Source of the DNA: Zerene cesonia
Lineage: Eukaryota > Arthropoda > Insecta > Lepidoptera > Pieridae
NCBI RefSeq assembly: GCF_012273895.1
Contig: NW_024045137.1
Coordinates: forward strand, 186,001 to 250,000
DNA: 64,000 nt
Direction: 5' to 3'
Shown here: positions 32,001 to 43,100 of the stretch, piece by piece
Position numbering within the stretch: the first letter of the stretch is position 1
How the letters are laid out: every line of letters starts with the position of its first letter
Position numbers and translations under genes: made by a program
The notes under the pieces: generated by a model
Seen by the model: the letters and a program-made list of their open reading frames with translations, nothing else
The model's database searches: none
What the model was told of the DNA's origin: nothing

Positions 32001-33897
32001 AATTGTCGTGTTTTAATCCCATTCTAAAAAAATCATGATATTTAATCCCCCCCTCCCCCAGGAATGGCGGTGACATGTTCAAAACGCTTTAAACGCTTCA
32101 TCTGTGTGTGGTATAAGCGACTCCTTTAGACTCGATTTTGACCCATATTAAAAGAGTTTGAGCTATTTCCAATATATACTATTGTATAGCTGTGCGAGTG
32201 TTACAAACAGACTTTCGCATTTATAATACTGCTAGCTGCGCCCCGCGGTTTCACCCGCGTAAGTCCGTATCCTGTAGGAATATCGGAATAAAAAGTTGCC
32301 TATATGTTATTCCATTTGTCCAGCTGTCTACGTACTAAATTTCATTGCAATCGGTTCAGTAGTTTTTGCGTGAAAGAGCAACAAACACACACATACCCTT
32401 ACAAACTTACGCATTAATAATATTAGTAGGATAGTAGGATTACTTGAACTTTTGGGCTGTCAGTATAATCTAAAGATTGTGTTAATTAAATTGTTTTGTG
32501 TAAATCCAAAAAATAAACCTATGGAAACTCTATATAATAGTTTGAAAGACCCATTAAATAAAACTCATCAACCAAACCCCCTCCAGAACGAGACGAAGAC
32601 TGTCTGATGCTGTTGGAAGACGTCCAGGTGGAGGTGGACCCGAGCCTGTTCGAGCAGGATGAGCACGAGACGAAGATCGAACAGGTGGACCTGGACATGG
32701 AGTCCAACTCTGACGTCATAGACCTGGGGGAGAGGTGAGCACTCTATTCATAATGATGATGATGATGATGATGATGATATACATGTCGTATTTTATATTG
32801 TCAGGCAAAGACAGATGTGTATATAGGAGTACATTTAGAAGATTACTTGTAATGGAAATATTTATCGGATATTCTTAAAATTGTAATATAAAAGCGAAGA
32901 CAAACTTCAAATAATAAGTAAAAAGGTTTATAACACGACGAGTTTTTATTATTTGAAAATGGCAATTTATCATATCTAATAAAATAGCTCAATGGTAGAA
33001 ATTATAAATAATAAAGATAAAGAAAATTCAGTGCAAAAGTGCCTTATTGGCGCATGCAGCAAACACATCAAACTTATAGCAGTATACCATTAATTCTGGT
33101 GAGGAACATCTATCACCACGCTTACTGTGAAGTTGTAAAGTCGAAACGTCGGACTCAATAATATATTCAATAAATCGCGTTTAAAATCCGTTAATAAGTC
33201 TTCTCTCTCGTCCAATTCCAGGCACGAGCTCCCGATCAGTCTGCTGTCATCCAGCGACGAAGACGACGTCATCATCCAAGAGCCAAAAATCGACACCATC
33301 GAAGTGTCGGACGCGACCGACGAGGACGACATCCCGCTGCTGAAGCTCGCGAAGAAGCACAAGAAGTCCAAGAAGAAAGCGAAGAGGAGCCAAAAGAGCA
33401 AGGCGATCAGCAAGATCATGAGCTACAGCAAGTACCAGTGCTACCACTGCAAGTTCATCACGAACGACACAGCCGACTACGAGTACCACGTGGCCTCACA
33501 CTCGAACGTGCTGCACTGCTGCGAGAGCTGCAGCTACACCACGTCCAGCAAGCTCCTGCTGGCGCGGCACAGGGACAAGCACGCGAAAGAGAAGAAGAAC
33601 AAGGACAAGAGGTTCAAGTGCCCGCTCTGCAACTACCGGGCGAAGCACAACATGAGTTTGGTGTACCACATGAGCACGCACGAGGCGAAGAGTGCGTTTG
33701 AGTGCGAGAAGTGTGGCTTCTTCACCAACACCAAGGAGTTGGTGCTGGAGCACTTGCAGTCGTGCGGGAAGGCGTTCCGGTGCAACCACTGCACCTTCAC
33801 GACCAAGTGGAAAGGCGCCCTGAAGAGGCATTTGGTCAGCATGCATCCGGATGACCAGGTCGTGGATGGGGATTATGTGCCGACGGGGTGGAGTTAG
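29061..33897 (+). CDS. THAP-domain protein with five C-terminal zinc fingers, 6 exons, 506 aa
   Basis: Exons 29061-29122, 30492-30660, 31137-31411, 31598-31788, 32587-32734 and 33222-33897 join in phase. THAP domains are C2CH zinc-binding DNA-recognition modules shared with P-element transposase. Here it fills residues 1-77: CCVDGC near the start, YFKLPISRTLRRKW across the first junction, AVVCSSHF with the final Cys and His, and closing KVVPCVFH. Exon 3 (78-169) is Asp/Asn/Lys-rich and low-complexity. Exons 4-5 are acidic. Exon 6 has a strongly basic stretch (about 323-343, nuclear signal) and fingers from residue 355: four C2H2 (CYHCKF..., CESCSY..., CPLCNY..., CNHCTF...) and, in fourth position, a C2HC finger (CEKCGF...HLQSC). 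Probably a nuclear DNA-binding regulator. Exon 3 is AT-rich while exon 6 is GC-rich in third positions. The start is the first ATG after the acceptor at 29031. Confidence 0.9.
29133..29331 (+). mobile_element. Helitron-like family C copy, altered end
   Basis: AACTACATAGTATAAAAAAAAGTCG, GCGCAACGGATTTTGATGG, AGAGGAAGGTTTATATGCAT, ACGCGGGCAAAACATAG (CTAG end mutated to ATAG). Starts 10 nt after the first THAP donor. Confidence 0.6.
29554..29740 (+). mobile_element. Helitron-like family A copy
   Basis: TCCTATATGTTATAATG...GCGAAAGTTTG to the hairpin and GGGGCGCAGCTAG. THAP intron 1. Confidence 0.72.
29797..30122 (-). mobile_element. SINE-like family E, full length
   Basis: Plus strand begins ATGTCACAGTCGGTAATGG and ends CAAAGCGTTCTCGACTC; all landmarks are present in reverse. 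A long open frame here is the repeat itself. Followed by an (AT)n run (30124-30143). Confidence 0.82.
30303..30456 (+). mobile_element. Helitron-like element, THAP intron 1
   Basis: ATATTATAAATGCGAAAGCAACTTGGTC, ACTGGACCGATTTGGCTGAAATTTGATACG, ending GTCGCGGGCGCAAAGCTAG. Confidence 0.6.
30716..30888 (-). mobile_element. Helitron-like family J copy
   Basis: GGCTCAGCCCGGGTCGTCATATATCG, AAGTTGGATCAAACTG, ATCGGTTGAGTAGTTTAGGAG, GACACGTAATTTATATATAT; close to the copy at 182-345. Confidence 0.55.
30889..31082 (+). mobile_element. Helitron-like family K copy
   Basis: GGTTGTCCGTCAATCGCG, GATTTTGATGGAATTTGGTATACG, AGGGTATGACCTGACTTGGGTG, TCCCGATTAAATGCTCC, ending GGGACGAGCGTCTAG. Other copies at 43463, 56851 (-) and 58160. 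Confidence 0.6.
31442..31575 (+). repeat. Dispersed repeat, ACCGACTTC family
   Basis: TTCAACCGACTTCAAAAAAGGAGGAAG then CGACTTGATGAACCGATTTTAATGAT. Related pieces at 14206-14280 (+), 47928-48115 (-), 54108-54240 (+) and 63068-63180. Identity of the parent element unknown. THAP intron 3. Confidence 0.5.
32232..32431 (-). mobile_element. Helitron-like family A copy
   Basis: CTAGCTGCGCCCCGCGGTTTCACCCGCG at the left and ATAATATTAGTAGGA at the right. THAP intron 4. Confidence 0.75.
32752..32777. repeat. (GAT)n microsatellite
   Basis: About nine GAT units, 17 nt past the donor of THAP exon 5. Confidence 0.8.
33128..33208. mobile_element. Half of a fold-back element before THAP exon 6
   Basis: GTCGAAACGTCGGACTC, AATAATATATTCAATAAATCGCGTTTAAAATCCGTTAA matches the right arm of 11358-11524; the left arm is absent. 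It ends ~14 nt before the exon 6 acceptor. Confidence 0.65.
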
Positions 33898-34112
33898 AAG
33901 ACAGCGGTATGATAGACGGGAAGAATATTGGAAGAGTGGAAGGAGATATGAAGAAACGGAAAGGAGAGGGGGAATAAACGAATTGAGTGATCAAGAGATC
34001 TGTATGTGGAAGAGGATGGGAAATAAGAAGACAGGAAGATACTGTAAATATTGAAAAAAGAAGTGTTAGTAGGAAGTAATAGTGAAAATATGATCAGTGG
34101 ATAGAAAAGAGT
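33898..34112 (+). other. Purine-rich THAP 3' UTR
   Basis: After the TAG the coding strand is nearly all A and G for about 180 nt (AGACGGGAAGAATATTGGAAGAG, GGAAAGGAGAGGGGGAATAAACG). AATAAA at 33973-33978 is the first poly(A) signal. Confidence 0.5.
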
Positions 34113-34115
34113 TAA

Positions 34116-34315
34116 TCCTACTAATATTGTAAATGCGTAAGTTTTGTAAGGATGTGTATGTGTTTGTTGCTCTTTTACGCAAAAACTACTGAACCGATTG
34201 CAATGAAATTTTGTACGTAGACAGCTGGACAACTGGAATAACATATGGGCAACTTTTTTCCCGATATTGCTACGGGATACGGACTTACGCGGGTGAAACC
34301 GCGGGGCGCAGCTAG
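34116..34315 (+). mobile_element. Helitron-like family A copy
   Basis: TCCTACTAATATTGTAAATGCG to GTGAAACCGCGGGGCGCAGCTAG; intact hairpin end. Confidence 0.78.
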
Positions 34316-34327
34316 TAACGATATAAA

Positions 34328-34497
34328 CTAGTGACCCGTCCCGGCTTTGGGTGCAGTTGTACATGTTACATACATGTTAACCTTTTGAATCACTCTATTT
34401 TAAAAATCCACATCAAAATCTCTTGCGCAGTTTTAGAGATCTAACCATACAGAGTGACAGACAGCGGGAAGCAACTTTGTTTTATACCATGTAGTGA
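34328..34497 (-). mobile_element. Helitron-like family C copy
   Basis: CTAGTGACCCGTCCCGGCT at left; CAACTTTGTTTTATACCATGTAGTG at right, reverse complement of the family C head. Confidence 0.65.
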
Positions 34498-34512
34498 CTT
34501 GCATCATATGTA

Positions 34513-34655
34513 TTTAATGTCACAGCAACTGAGCTGGTGGTTCGCCTGATGGTAAGCGATCATCACCATCCGTGAACAGAGCAGAGGTAGTGCCTCTGCG
34601 ATGCGCTGCCCGCCTTGAAGGGGGAAGGGATAAGGAAAGGATTGACGACTGGAAT
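34513..34655 (-). mobile_element. SINE-like family E, 3'-side fragment
   Basis: AATGTCACAGCAACTGAGCTGGTGGTTCGCCTGATGG, GCGATCATCACCATCCGTG, GCGATGCGCTGCCCGC, GGATTGACGACTGGAA; head missing. Confidence 0.75.
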
Positions 34656-35029
34656 AAATGTCTGAAAGTGGAAAACCCTCGGCAATAATCTTAGAAGTTG
34701 ATTTCTATATGATGTACTTAAAGAAGATTTCAAATAAAGACCATATAAATAAAACCATATAATAAATAGGAAAAAAGTGAAGTTTTGTGTTTGGCAAGTT
34801 TGAGTGGATGACAAACCTGCAATATGTATGTAAGAAAATTTATGTGAAATTGCTTCATCCAGAAAGGGGCAATTTCTATATTAAAATCAACTATTATAAT
34901 ATAATTTTTCCACTTGTATGAGCGTTTCCAAAAAATATTTGCTACAAATAAACATATTTTTAGTGATTTTATATTAAATTTAATTTTTTGTTTTATAGCA
35001 TTGAAAATGCTTTCTACGTGAGAAAACGC

Positions 35030-35102
35030 CAAACCGTAGCAAAAAGACGCGGGTTCGAATCCCGCCTCATGATCAAATTTTTTCTATTCTTTCAAAATTT
35101 CT
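35030..35102 (+). mobile_element. Family F tRNA-like SINE fragment
   Basis: AAAAAGACGCGGGTTCGAAT with perfect B box GGTTCGAATCC (35052-35062), then GCCTCATGATCA and TTTTTTCTATTCTTTC, as at 4438-4545. Not a complete tRNA. Confidence 0.6.
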
Positions 35103-35122
35103 CATCGATTTTATATTAGTTA

Positions 35123-35300
35123 CTAGCGGTCCGGCCCGGTTTCGCCCGTGATACATATATAGCCTATTAGTATTCAATATATATATATAGTATTCAAGGA
35201 TCTTGTATTATTAGTAAAGATAAAAACGAATCTCTACAAAATAAAGGCGTGTTAGCTACACCACTTATAGCCAAGGATCAGCTGAACGGATTTTGATGGT
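35123..35300 (-). mobile_element. Helitron-like family B relic
   Basis: CTAGCGGTCCGGCCCGGTTTCGCCCGTGATACATATATAGCC is the reverse of the family B end; the far end is blurred. Confidence 0.5.
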
Positions 35301-35806
35301 TTTTGATGTGTTTTAATTTCGAATTATTTGCGACGCTCTGGGGCCAAATGTTGCAAAAATAGCGCTTGGCACAATTTTTTTTTCAATCATTTGTATTTAT
35401 TTTTATCTGATACTTGTATATAATAAACAAATATAATAATGTAATATAGTTACCGATAAATAATTAATAATTCGCATATATTTAATAATTCAAGATATAT
35501 TAATGAATGACATGAAAAAGAGAAGAAAGAAGAATGAATCATGTAATAAACAGTAACATGTACAATTTGAACTGTTAGAACAGGTTATAATTTATAAAAT
35601 GTAACGTCATAGTAAATTCAATATGGCGTCCACTAGAAAAATTTTAAGCGGGAATATGTATTTAAAATATCAAAATTTACAAATACATTCTTTTTTGAGG
35701 TATTTGAGTACAGATATAATTATAGACATTAAGTTCATAAGCTAATTAGGTATATACTAAACTTTTATAACAACATTGGTACAATTACACTACAATAATA
35801 TTTATA

Positions 35807-35958
35807 CATGTCCAAGTATCAGAAGTTCGACGACATGTGACATTTGCCAACCTGAACTTGGTCACGGTGGTGAATTATGGCCTGAACCCTCATAGGAGGC
35901 CTGTGTCCCAGCTGTGGGAACATAAATGGGCTGATATGATGATGATGAATATTTATAC
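35807..35958 (+). mobile_element. SINE family D, 5'-truncated with target-site duplication
   Basis: Only the last ~130 nt (ATGTCCAAGTATCAGAAGTTCG to the (TGA)n tail) are present, flanked by AATATTTATAC at 35807-35817 and 35948-35958. Truncation plus duplication marks target-primed reverse transcription. Confidence 0.85.
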
Positions 35959-36329
35959 TCGTGTATCACTTTTTCACCGGTTGATATTGTCTGTTTTTTT
36001 TTATAAAATATTGTAATTTAAATATTAATAATATGGTAAATCTTATTTTTTCAACAATTAATCACCATGAACAATATTATTATCACCATGAATAATATAG
36101 TAAATGATTTGTACAAATGTATTTTGTATATTTTATTTATATTTATCTAAAAATAAGCATATGAATGTTTCATATATCGTACAAATGTATATAATTCCTT
36201 CTCGTATTTTAACATTTATTAGTCTATAAGTTCTAATATAAGATCATGGTTGTAAATATTTTGACATTTTTAAGTGTGACAATGTGTAAATTAATAAATA
36301 ATTGAATACATTTCTTTTTTCCTTTCCTT

Positions 36330-36592
36330 CCTCAGTGGTGAGGACCCCGGACTTCAAAGTCGCAGTCGAGGTTCGAGACCAGGCGAGCGTCCAGGAAATA
36401 AATTAATTTTTCAATTTATCTGCACATATAAATAATATCATCATTGCTCTAAACTCAAAAATTCGCCGGCATGTGACATCTGCCAAACCGCACTTGGCGA
36501 GTGTGGTGGATTATGGCCTGAACCTTCATAAGAGGCCTGTGTCCCAGCAGTGGGAACATATATGGGCTGATGATGATGATTATGATGACGGT
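36330..36592 (+). mobile_element. SINE family D, nearly full
   Basis: CTCAGTGGTGAGGACCCCGGACTTC (A box), CGAGGTTCGAGACCAGGC (B box), CGGCATGTGACATCTGCCAAACCGCAC, CAGCAGTGGGAACATATATGGGC, (TGA)n. Confidence 0.82.
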
Positions 36593-37121
36593 TCAATGAT
36601 TTTTCTAAAAGAAGTGTTGTTTTATGAATAAATGTTTAAGTTTGAATTTGACAGGTGAAATAAAACAATAATTATACTAAGTACTTTAGTATTTATTTTA
36701 GATAAAAACTTAAAATTATAAATACTTCATCAAAATTAAATGCGAACAAAATATTGTGTCACTTGATCCTTTTCTTACGGTGGTTTTATATAACAATGTT
36801 ATGTAGTAAATTAAATTTTATAAAAATATTTTCGTGAATCCATACAAGGTATTTAGGGACAACTATAAAATCATATAAATATTTAGCTACATTAGAAACC
36901 CTAACCAATGTCACTGTCAAAATGTCTGCATATGTCACAATATATAAAGATGGTTTTCCATAAAAATAAAACACAGATAATGAAAACGACTGACAATTAG
37001 ATTAATTTAATTATTATTAACATTTTATTTCTATAAGTTTTTACGATGTAAACTTTCTGTTCAAATAATGAGTCGTGATTTTTAATAATATTTTGAGGTT
37101 AGTTAAATTTTATGTCGAATA

Positions 37122-37131
37122 TTTATTTATT
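37122..37131 (-). terminator. Poly(A) signals directly after the GILT stop
   Basis: The coding strand reads TGAAATAAATAAAT: two overlapping AATAAA motifs begin at the base after the stop codon, implying a 3' UTR of only some tens of nt. Confidence 0.55.
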
Positions 37132-40100
37132 TCAGCAAGAAGCTGGCTTGTTGGTTGCGACACGGCACACCACTGCTTTCAAGTCTTTAATAGCTTCATC
37201 TTGGACAGCTTGATCGAATTTCTGTAAAGAATGAGAGTACTTATTAAATGCCTATCCTATCCTACTAATATTATAAATGCGAAAGTTTGTAAGGATGTGT
37301 GTGTTTGTTGCTCTTTCATGCAAATACTACTGAACCGATTGCAATGAAATTTGGTATGTAAACAGCTGGACAACTCGAATAAAATATAGGCAACTTTTAT
37401 CCCGACATTTCTACGAGATACGGACTTACGCGGGTGTAACCGCGAGTATTATATATACCACAGTTTATTCTTCATTTGGCTTGGTTAACCTTCCCGATCT
37501 CAACAGAGACAGATTCTGTCAATGTCCAATGAAAATAAATGTACCATAGGTTTAATAATTTTGAATGCAGACAGGCATTCTTAAATTTTAATAGGAATTA
37601 TAAAGTTTTATGAGAAAAGGAAGAATACACTTTTTTTACTGCAGTGGAAGAACTACATAATAGGTAATGAATATACTTAAATATAATGATTAATTATCAA
37701 ATTTTCCAGGCGATATAGTAGTCAAGCGCTTCCCTATCGAAAAAAAAAGGTGTGTTTGCGATTCACACACGATAGAAGTGAAACTTCAGTAAATTGACAA
37801 AAGAATGAGATGAGTATATATAAAATATAAAATAGTACGTATATTTCTGTCTCATTCGTTGCCAGTTTCATTCTACACATTATTGTATTTCTGTCTCTTA
37901 CCTGTCGTTTTTCCGTTGCATCAGCTTTGAAATCACAACGATTCTAAAGAAGTTTCACTTCAAAAAAATGATTTTAGCCCTCCCTCCTGTGATAGAGTTC
38001 AAGTACTCACCTCATTTATAACCACAGTGGGCACAAAAGACAAGGGCCGTTGCAGAGTGTCCGACTTGTCCCCGTAGGAGGCCAGCAGGATGTCGCCCTG
38101 CTCGCCGCTTGCGCACTTCTTCAGCTTGTCGGATTCCGCCGAGCGTTTCACTTGTTCCAAGCACTGTATACAGGGTGTTTAGTATCATACATTATACAGG
38201 GTGTTTTGTAGCATACATTATATAGGGTGTTCTGTTAGGACGATCAAACGGTTTCGTATCGTATATTGAAAAGGGTGTTTTGTAAGGACGATCACAATTT
38301 CATTAATTATGAGTGATAAATTAGTATGTAGAGTAGATAAGAAGACCTTATCAACTTCTTATCTGCGTAACAAGTGAGCAAAGAGGCGGGCTCCAGCTAG
38401 TATTGAATATACACAAATATCCATTCACTGAACCAGTTTATCAGTTGAAAACCTTGAGGGGATAGAAGACAAAATCATTATCAAAACCTATGTTCTATGC
38501 AAATAATGATTTTTACCATACTAAAGCATCTTTAAATTATTTAACTAGACCAATATTAAATTGTACCACACGGAAGGCACTGACTTTCAAATAAAAAATG
38601 GTTGCCTGTAAAGTCGGTTTTACGGGCGAAGATTTTACGTGACAACGTCTTTTTCTCGGTAGAATATTTATTGATATGAATATTATTAAATTGCACAATA
38701 GGAACAAGGAATTGAATGAAAATAAGAATCGCACAAATTTTAACTATAGAAAATATATTTTGTTTACTAAAAAGACAGAGACAGAGAGACAAGCACGCGC
38801 CGATTTAATGCGCCTAATTCTCTAGTGCTGCGCGCGCGGCGGACCGATCATAGTTCGGTGACTCATCGTAACGTTACCGGGCGTTACAGTTTTTCATGAG
38901 TGCCTCCGAGCCGCAACCTAATTTAAGACGTTGTCACGTCAAAAACAAATCGCTAAAGTCAGTTCACCCCACCGAAAGGTCCAAGATAAGAAAGAAAAAA
39001 AAAAGTGTATGTGCGATTCACACACGATAGAAGTGAAACTTCAGTAAATCGATGAGATGAATATATATAAAACAGTATGTATATTTCTGTCTCTCTTTGC
39101 CGGCTTCATTCTACATATTTTTTTATTTGTGTCTCTCACCTGTCGTTTTTTCCGTTGCATCAGTTTTGAAATCACAACGATTTAAAGAAGTTTCACTTCA
39201 AAAATACAAATCGAGAAATTCTATATTTTTACCATCAAGCGACACACCAGCTCCGTAACTCGCTACATAAGAAAAGTTTACCGTGTCCAGAGACTTGTCA
39301 GGGTTGGCCTGCCCCATCAGGCAGATCACTAGCTCCATCTTGTCTGTGTCTGCGAGGTGCTTGTCTTTCAAGATGCAAGCTTGGACCTGGAAGATATAAT
39401 TAATTAAAATATTATTTGATTAAAAGACATCCTGTATATATTAGAATGATTATTGAACGAGTAATATGTATTACAGAAGACAAACGTAACTTTAAAATAA
39501 AATATAGGTTGTTTATTTTAAAAGCGAGGTATTTTTATGTTTTTTATTTATTTTGTTAAGTGTATTTTTTAGGGTCAAAAATTCAAATAAGTAAGCTATG
39601 CATAAATATTATTCTATGTATAATACGTCAATCGTATTGTATGTTACAATTTTTCTAATACAGATCTATACGTGCTACATGCCCCGGCTCCGCCCGAGTA
39701 GTCATACCGTTATTGAAATAATAAAAACTATCCTATTTCTTTTCTAATTATCTTATGTGTTGGATCAAACTGTACATATTAATCAAAATCGGTTGAGAGT
39801 CGGAGGCCATCGTGGACAAATAAATAGGCACGTAATTTATATATATATATATATTCAGATTTTATTTTATTTTAATTATATATAATAACAACAGAAGGCA
39901 ATTTTGTCACTTAAGGTGAAACCGATCTATTGCAGTGACTATTTAAGGATTTTTGAATCCTTGTTTAAAATTTATTCGACGATTTTCACAAATCAAATAA
40001 ACATTTCATTTTTTTATGTGACATTTTTATATTCATCATCAGCCCATACATGTTCCCACAGCTGGGACACAGGCCTCCTGAACCCTCATTCAGGCCATAA

Positions 40101-43100
40101 TCCACCACGCTGGCCAAGTGCGGGTTGGGAGCTGTCACATATCGTCAAACTTTAACTTCACAGACATGTCGGTTTCCTCACGATGCTTTCATTCACCGTT
40201 TCAGGTAGTGGTGATGACATGGACAGATAAATTGAAACATCAATTTCCTGCACTCTTGCCTGGTCTCGAACCATCGACTTATCGATTTTGAAGTCGGAGG
40301 CCCTCACCACTGAACAACCACTGTTTGAAAAACCGGGATAGTCAAATAGTATAAATAATAATATAAATATACCTTGTTGCCATAACACTCGTCATTTCCG
40401 TGATGACAGATAAACTGCCACTTGCCATTCACCTTGTCGTGCTGAAACAACATACATCGAGTTTAATTTTGCATTCATCTACCCTCAAACTTATGTGTGC
40501 ACTTGTTTTTGACAATAAACGACAAGTCGCCTTCAAATTGTCAATACAAGAACATATAAGACCACACGGGAGGCCAGATTTTAAATAAAAAATTTTCATC
40601 AAAATCGGTTAACCTAATCCAAAGTTGTGAGTTGAAAAAGCCAAAAAATAAAGTACAGTCGAATTGAAATACTCCTTTTCTGTAGCGGGTTTATTATTAA
40701 AGAAAATTAAAATCGTCTGGAAAGAAGGAACGGACTGGGACGGGTGAGGAAAAGGAAACGAGCTTCCTATTAATATATTATTATTTGGCCTATTTCACGC
40801 CGGTCTTCTGTGTGATACTTCCCCGGTGCGAACTGGCCCAATTCGTGCCGAAGCGTGCTCGAGAAAAGCTCCTTACCGTACTCTTTCCATAGGGGACCAG
40901 TTTGACCTTGACAGCCCCACGCAGCTCCCGCCACACTGGCGCCAGTTGGCTGGTGATGAACTGCTTACTATCAGGGCAGAGTGATTCGTAGTACACGGCG
41001 ATCTTCACCTGGAAATAATGTTGGGAGGTTTCACAAACAACTGCATGGCGTGGCATATTATTTTTATATCTACATCTTCACTACACTAATATTATAAAGT
41101 GGAATTTTTATTTTTGTTTGTTTGTTTGTAATGGATAAACTCATAAACTACTGCACCGATTTTAAAAGTCTTTCATCATTAGAAAGCTGCAACTTCGATG
41201 TGTGACATAGGCTATATATGTACCACGGGTGAAGCCGGGGCGCTGCTAGTTGATAATAAATAGCAGACGTTGTAGCTTTCTATGGCAAAAATTTAAATTT
41301 GAAGACTGACTGTTACTAAGAAACCAATCAAACAATCCAATTTATATAATTTTTACTTGATAAGCTTAACTGGTCCTGTCAGTTTCTTTTCGGATTACAA
41401 CAGAGATTGTAAAAAAACTATCAATCGAGCCATGCATTTAATTATTACTATTTATTACTATTTGACTAATTTATAGTCGTATCTACATAAACTTATACAA
41501 TTTATTTATTTTATATATCAACTTCACATGCCATTACAGGTTAAAACCCAATGCGACAGCGACTTACGAGAAAAGTACTTACAATTAAAACTAAGTAATT
41601 ACCTAACTAAAAATAATGATAACGTCACTACATAGTATTAAACAAAGTCGCTTTTTCTGTCCCTATGTACGCCTAAATCTTTAAAACTACGCAACGGATT
41701 TTGGCGCAGGTTTTTCAATAAATAGACTGATTCAAGAGCAAGGTTTATATGTATATTCAACAATGTGCGAGGCCGAGGGCAAAAGCTAGTATTATATATT
41801 ACATCAAACCCCTAGCAACGTCACTCAATGGACAACAAAACATATCTGTTTTATCGTGAAAACATACATATGCGAACGTAATAAAATACGAACGCCATAG
41901 CAAGACCGAGGAAGCTTCAACCACGGGTTTATTATGTTTTTAAAATTTAAATCTCTCTGTACTGAATTTTGTTGCAACTACAATATGGAAGTTATAATAA
42001 ATACGGAATACGGGACCCTAATTTATGAAACAAAGAAATTGAACTCGGCTAAGTGCTGACCTCGTTCCCAGGTGCGTGCGAAGGTTGCAATATTGCTTCT
42101 AGGCGGTAGGGGTGTCAACTCACAGTTTTAAGACATCTTTAACATGGCATAGGTTATCTTTATATTATACTAGCTCCGCCCCGCGGTTTCACCCGCGTAA
42201 ATCCGTATCCCGTAGGAATATGGGGATAAAAAGTTGCTTATATGTTATTCCAGTTGTCCAGCAGTTGTCTACGTACCAAATTTCAGGGCAATCGGTTCAT
42301 TAGTTTTTGCGTGAAAGAGTAACAAACACACACATCCTTACAAACTTTCGCATTTATAATATTAGTAGGATAGGATATGAGTTGGTTGATTCGGCGAATT
42401 TCATAAAAGCAAATGTTTTGGAATTTAGGTGCTGCTGTATCGTTTTTAGGTTGCAGGGTTGTCGAAATATACTTTTTATTTTTTCTTTTATATTTGACTC
42501 TGGTTGATTACATGAATTTTAAGCCCTTAGGTAGTTAATCTCTTTGTATCATGTTATATTGTGCAAATATAAGGATAAAAATAAAAAATTATCTGTTATT
42601 TTGTTATTTATTTAACTATTTACATATTTACATATTAAGCATTCACTATTCTAATGTATAATAAAAATCGATTTAGCCGTTTTGGAGTTATATAAGATGG
42701 AAACGCCGTAAGACAATTCATAATAAAAAAAGATTTTAAAAATAAACAAATGGTCAGTTCTACATTGACGTAAACTGTTTCTTAGAACAAACTTATAATG
42801 CTTTCATAACAAGTTTGGGTGTAGCTGCATTTTTTGCAAATTCAGCGATTTGAAAACCTTTAAAACATATCTTGCTGTTACGGTAAAATCGTAAAAATCG
42901 ATAGAATACATATCGCGAGATATTTATCTGTCTATAAAGTCATTGCTGCAAGAATAAAAACATCACAAAAATTTGTTTGTTTTTTTATTCTTGCAATCTT
43001 TTATAGAGTATGGCCACAGATAACATAATACTAGTATAACTATTCTTATCTGTGGCAGCCCTAACAGAAATTTACTAGATATTTTGACCTACTAAAGATT

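Noticed and set aside
35041..35075. Possible tRNA gene from a perfect B box
   Set aside because: Only a partial tRNA-like head; shares its tail with other SINE family F copies.
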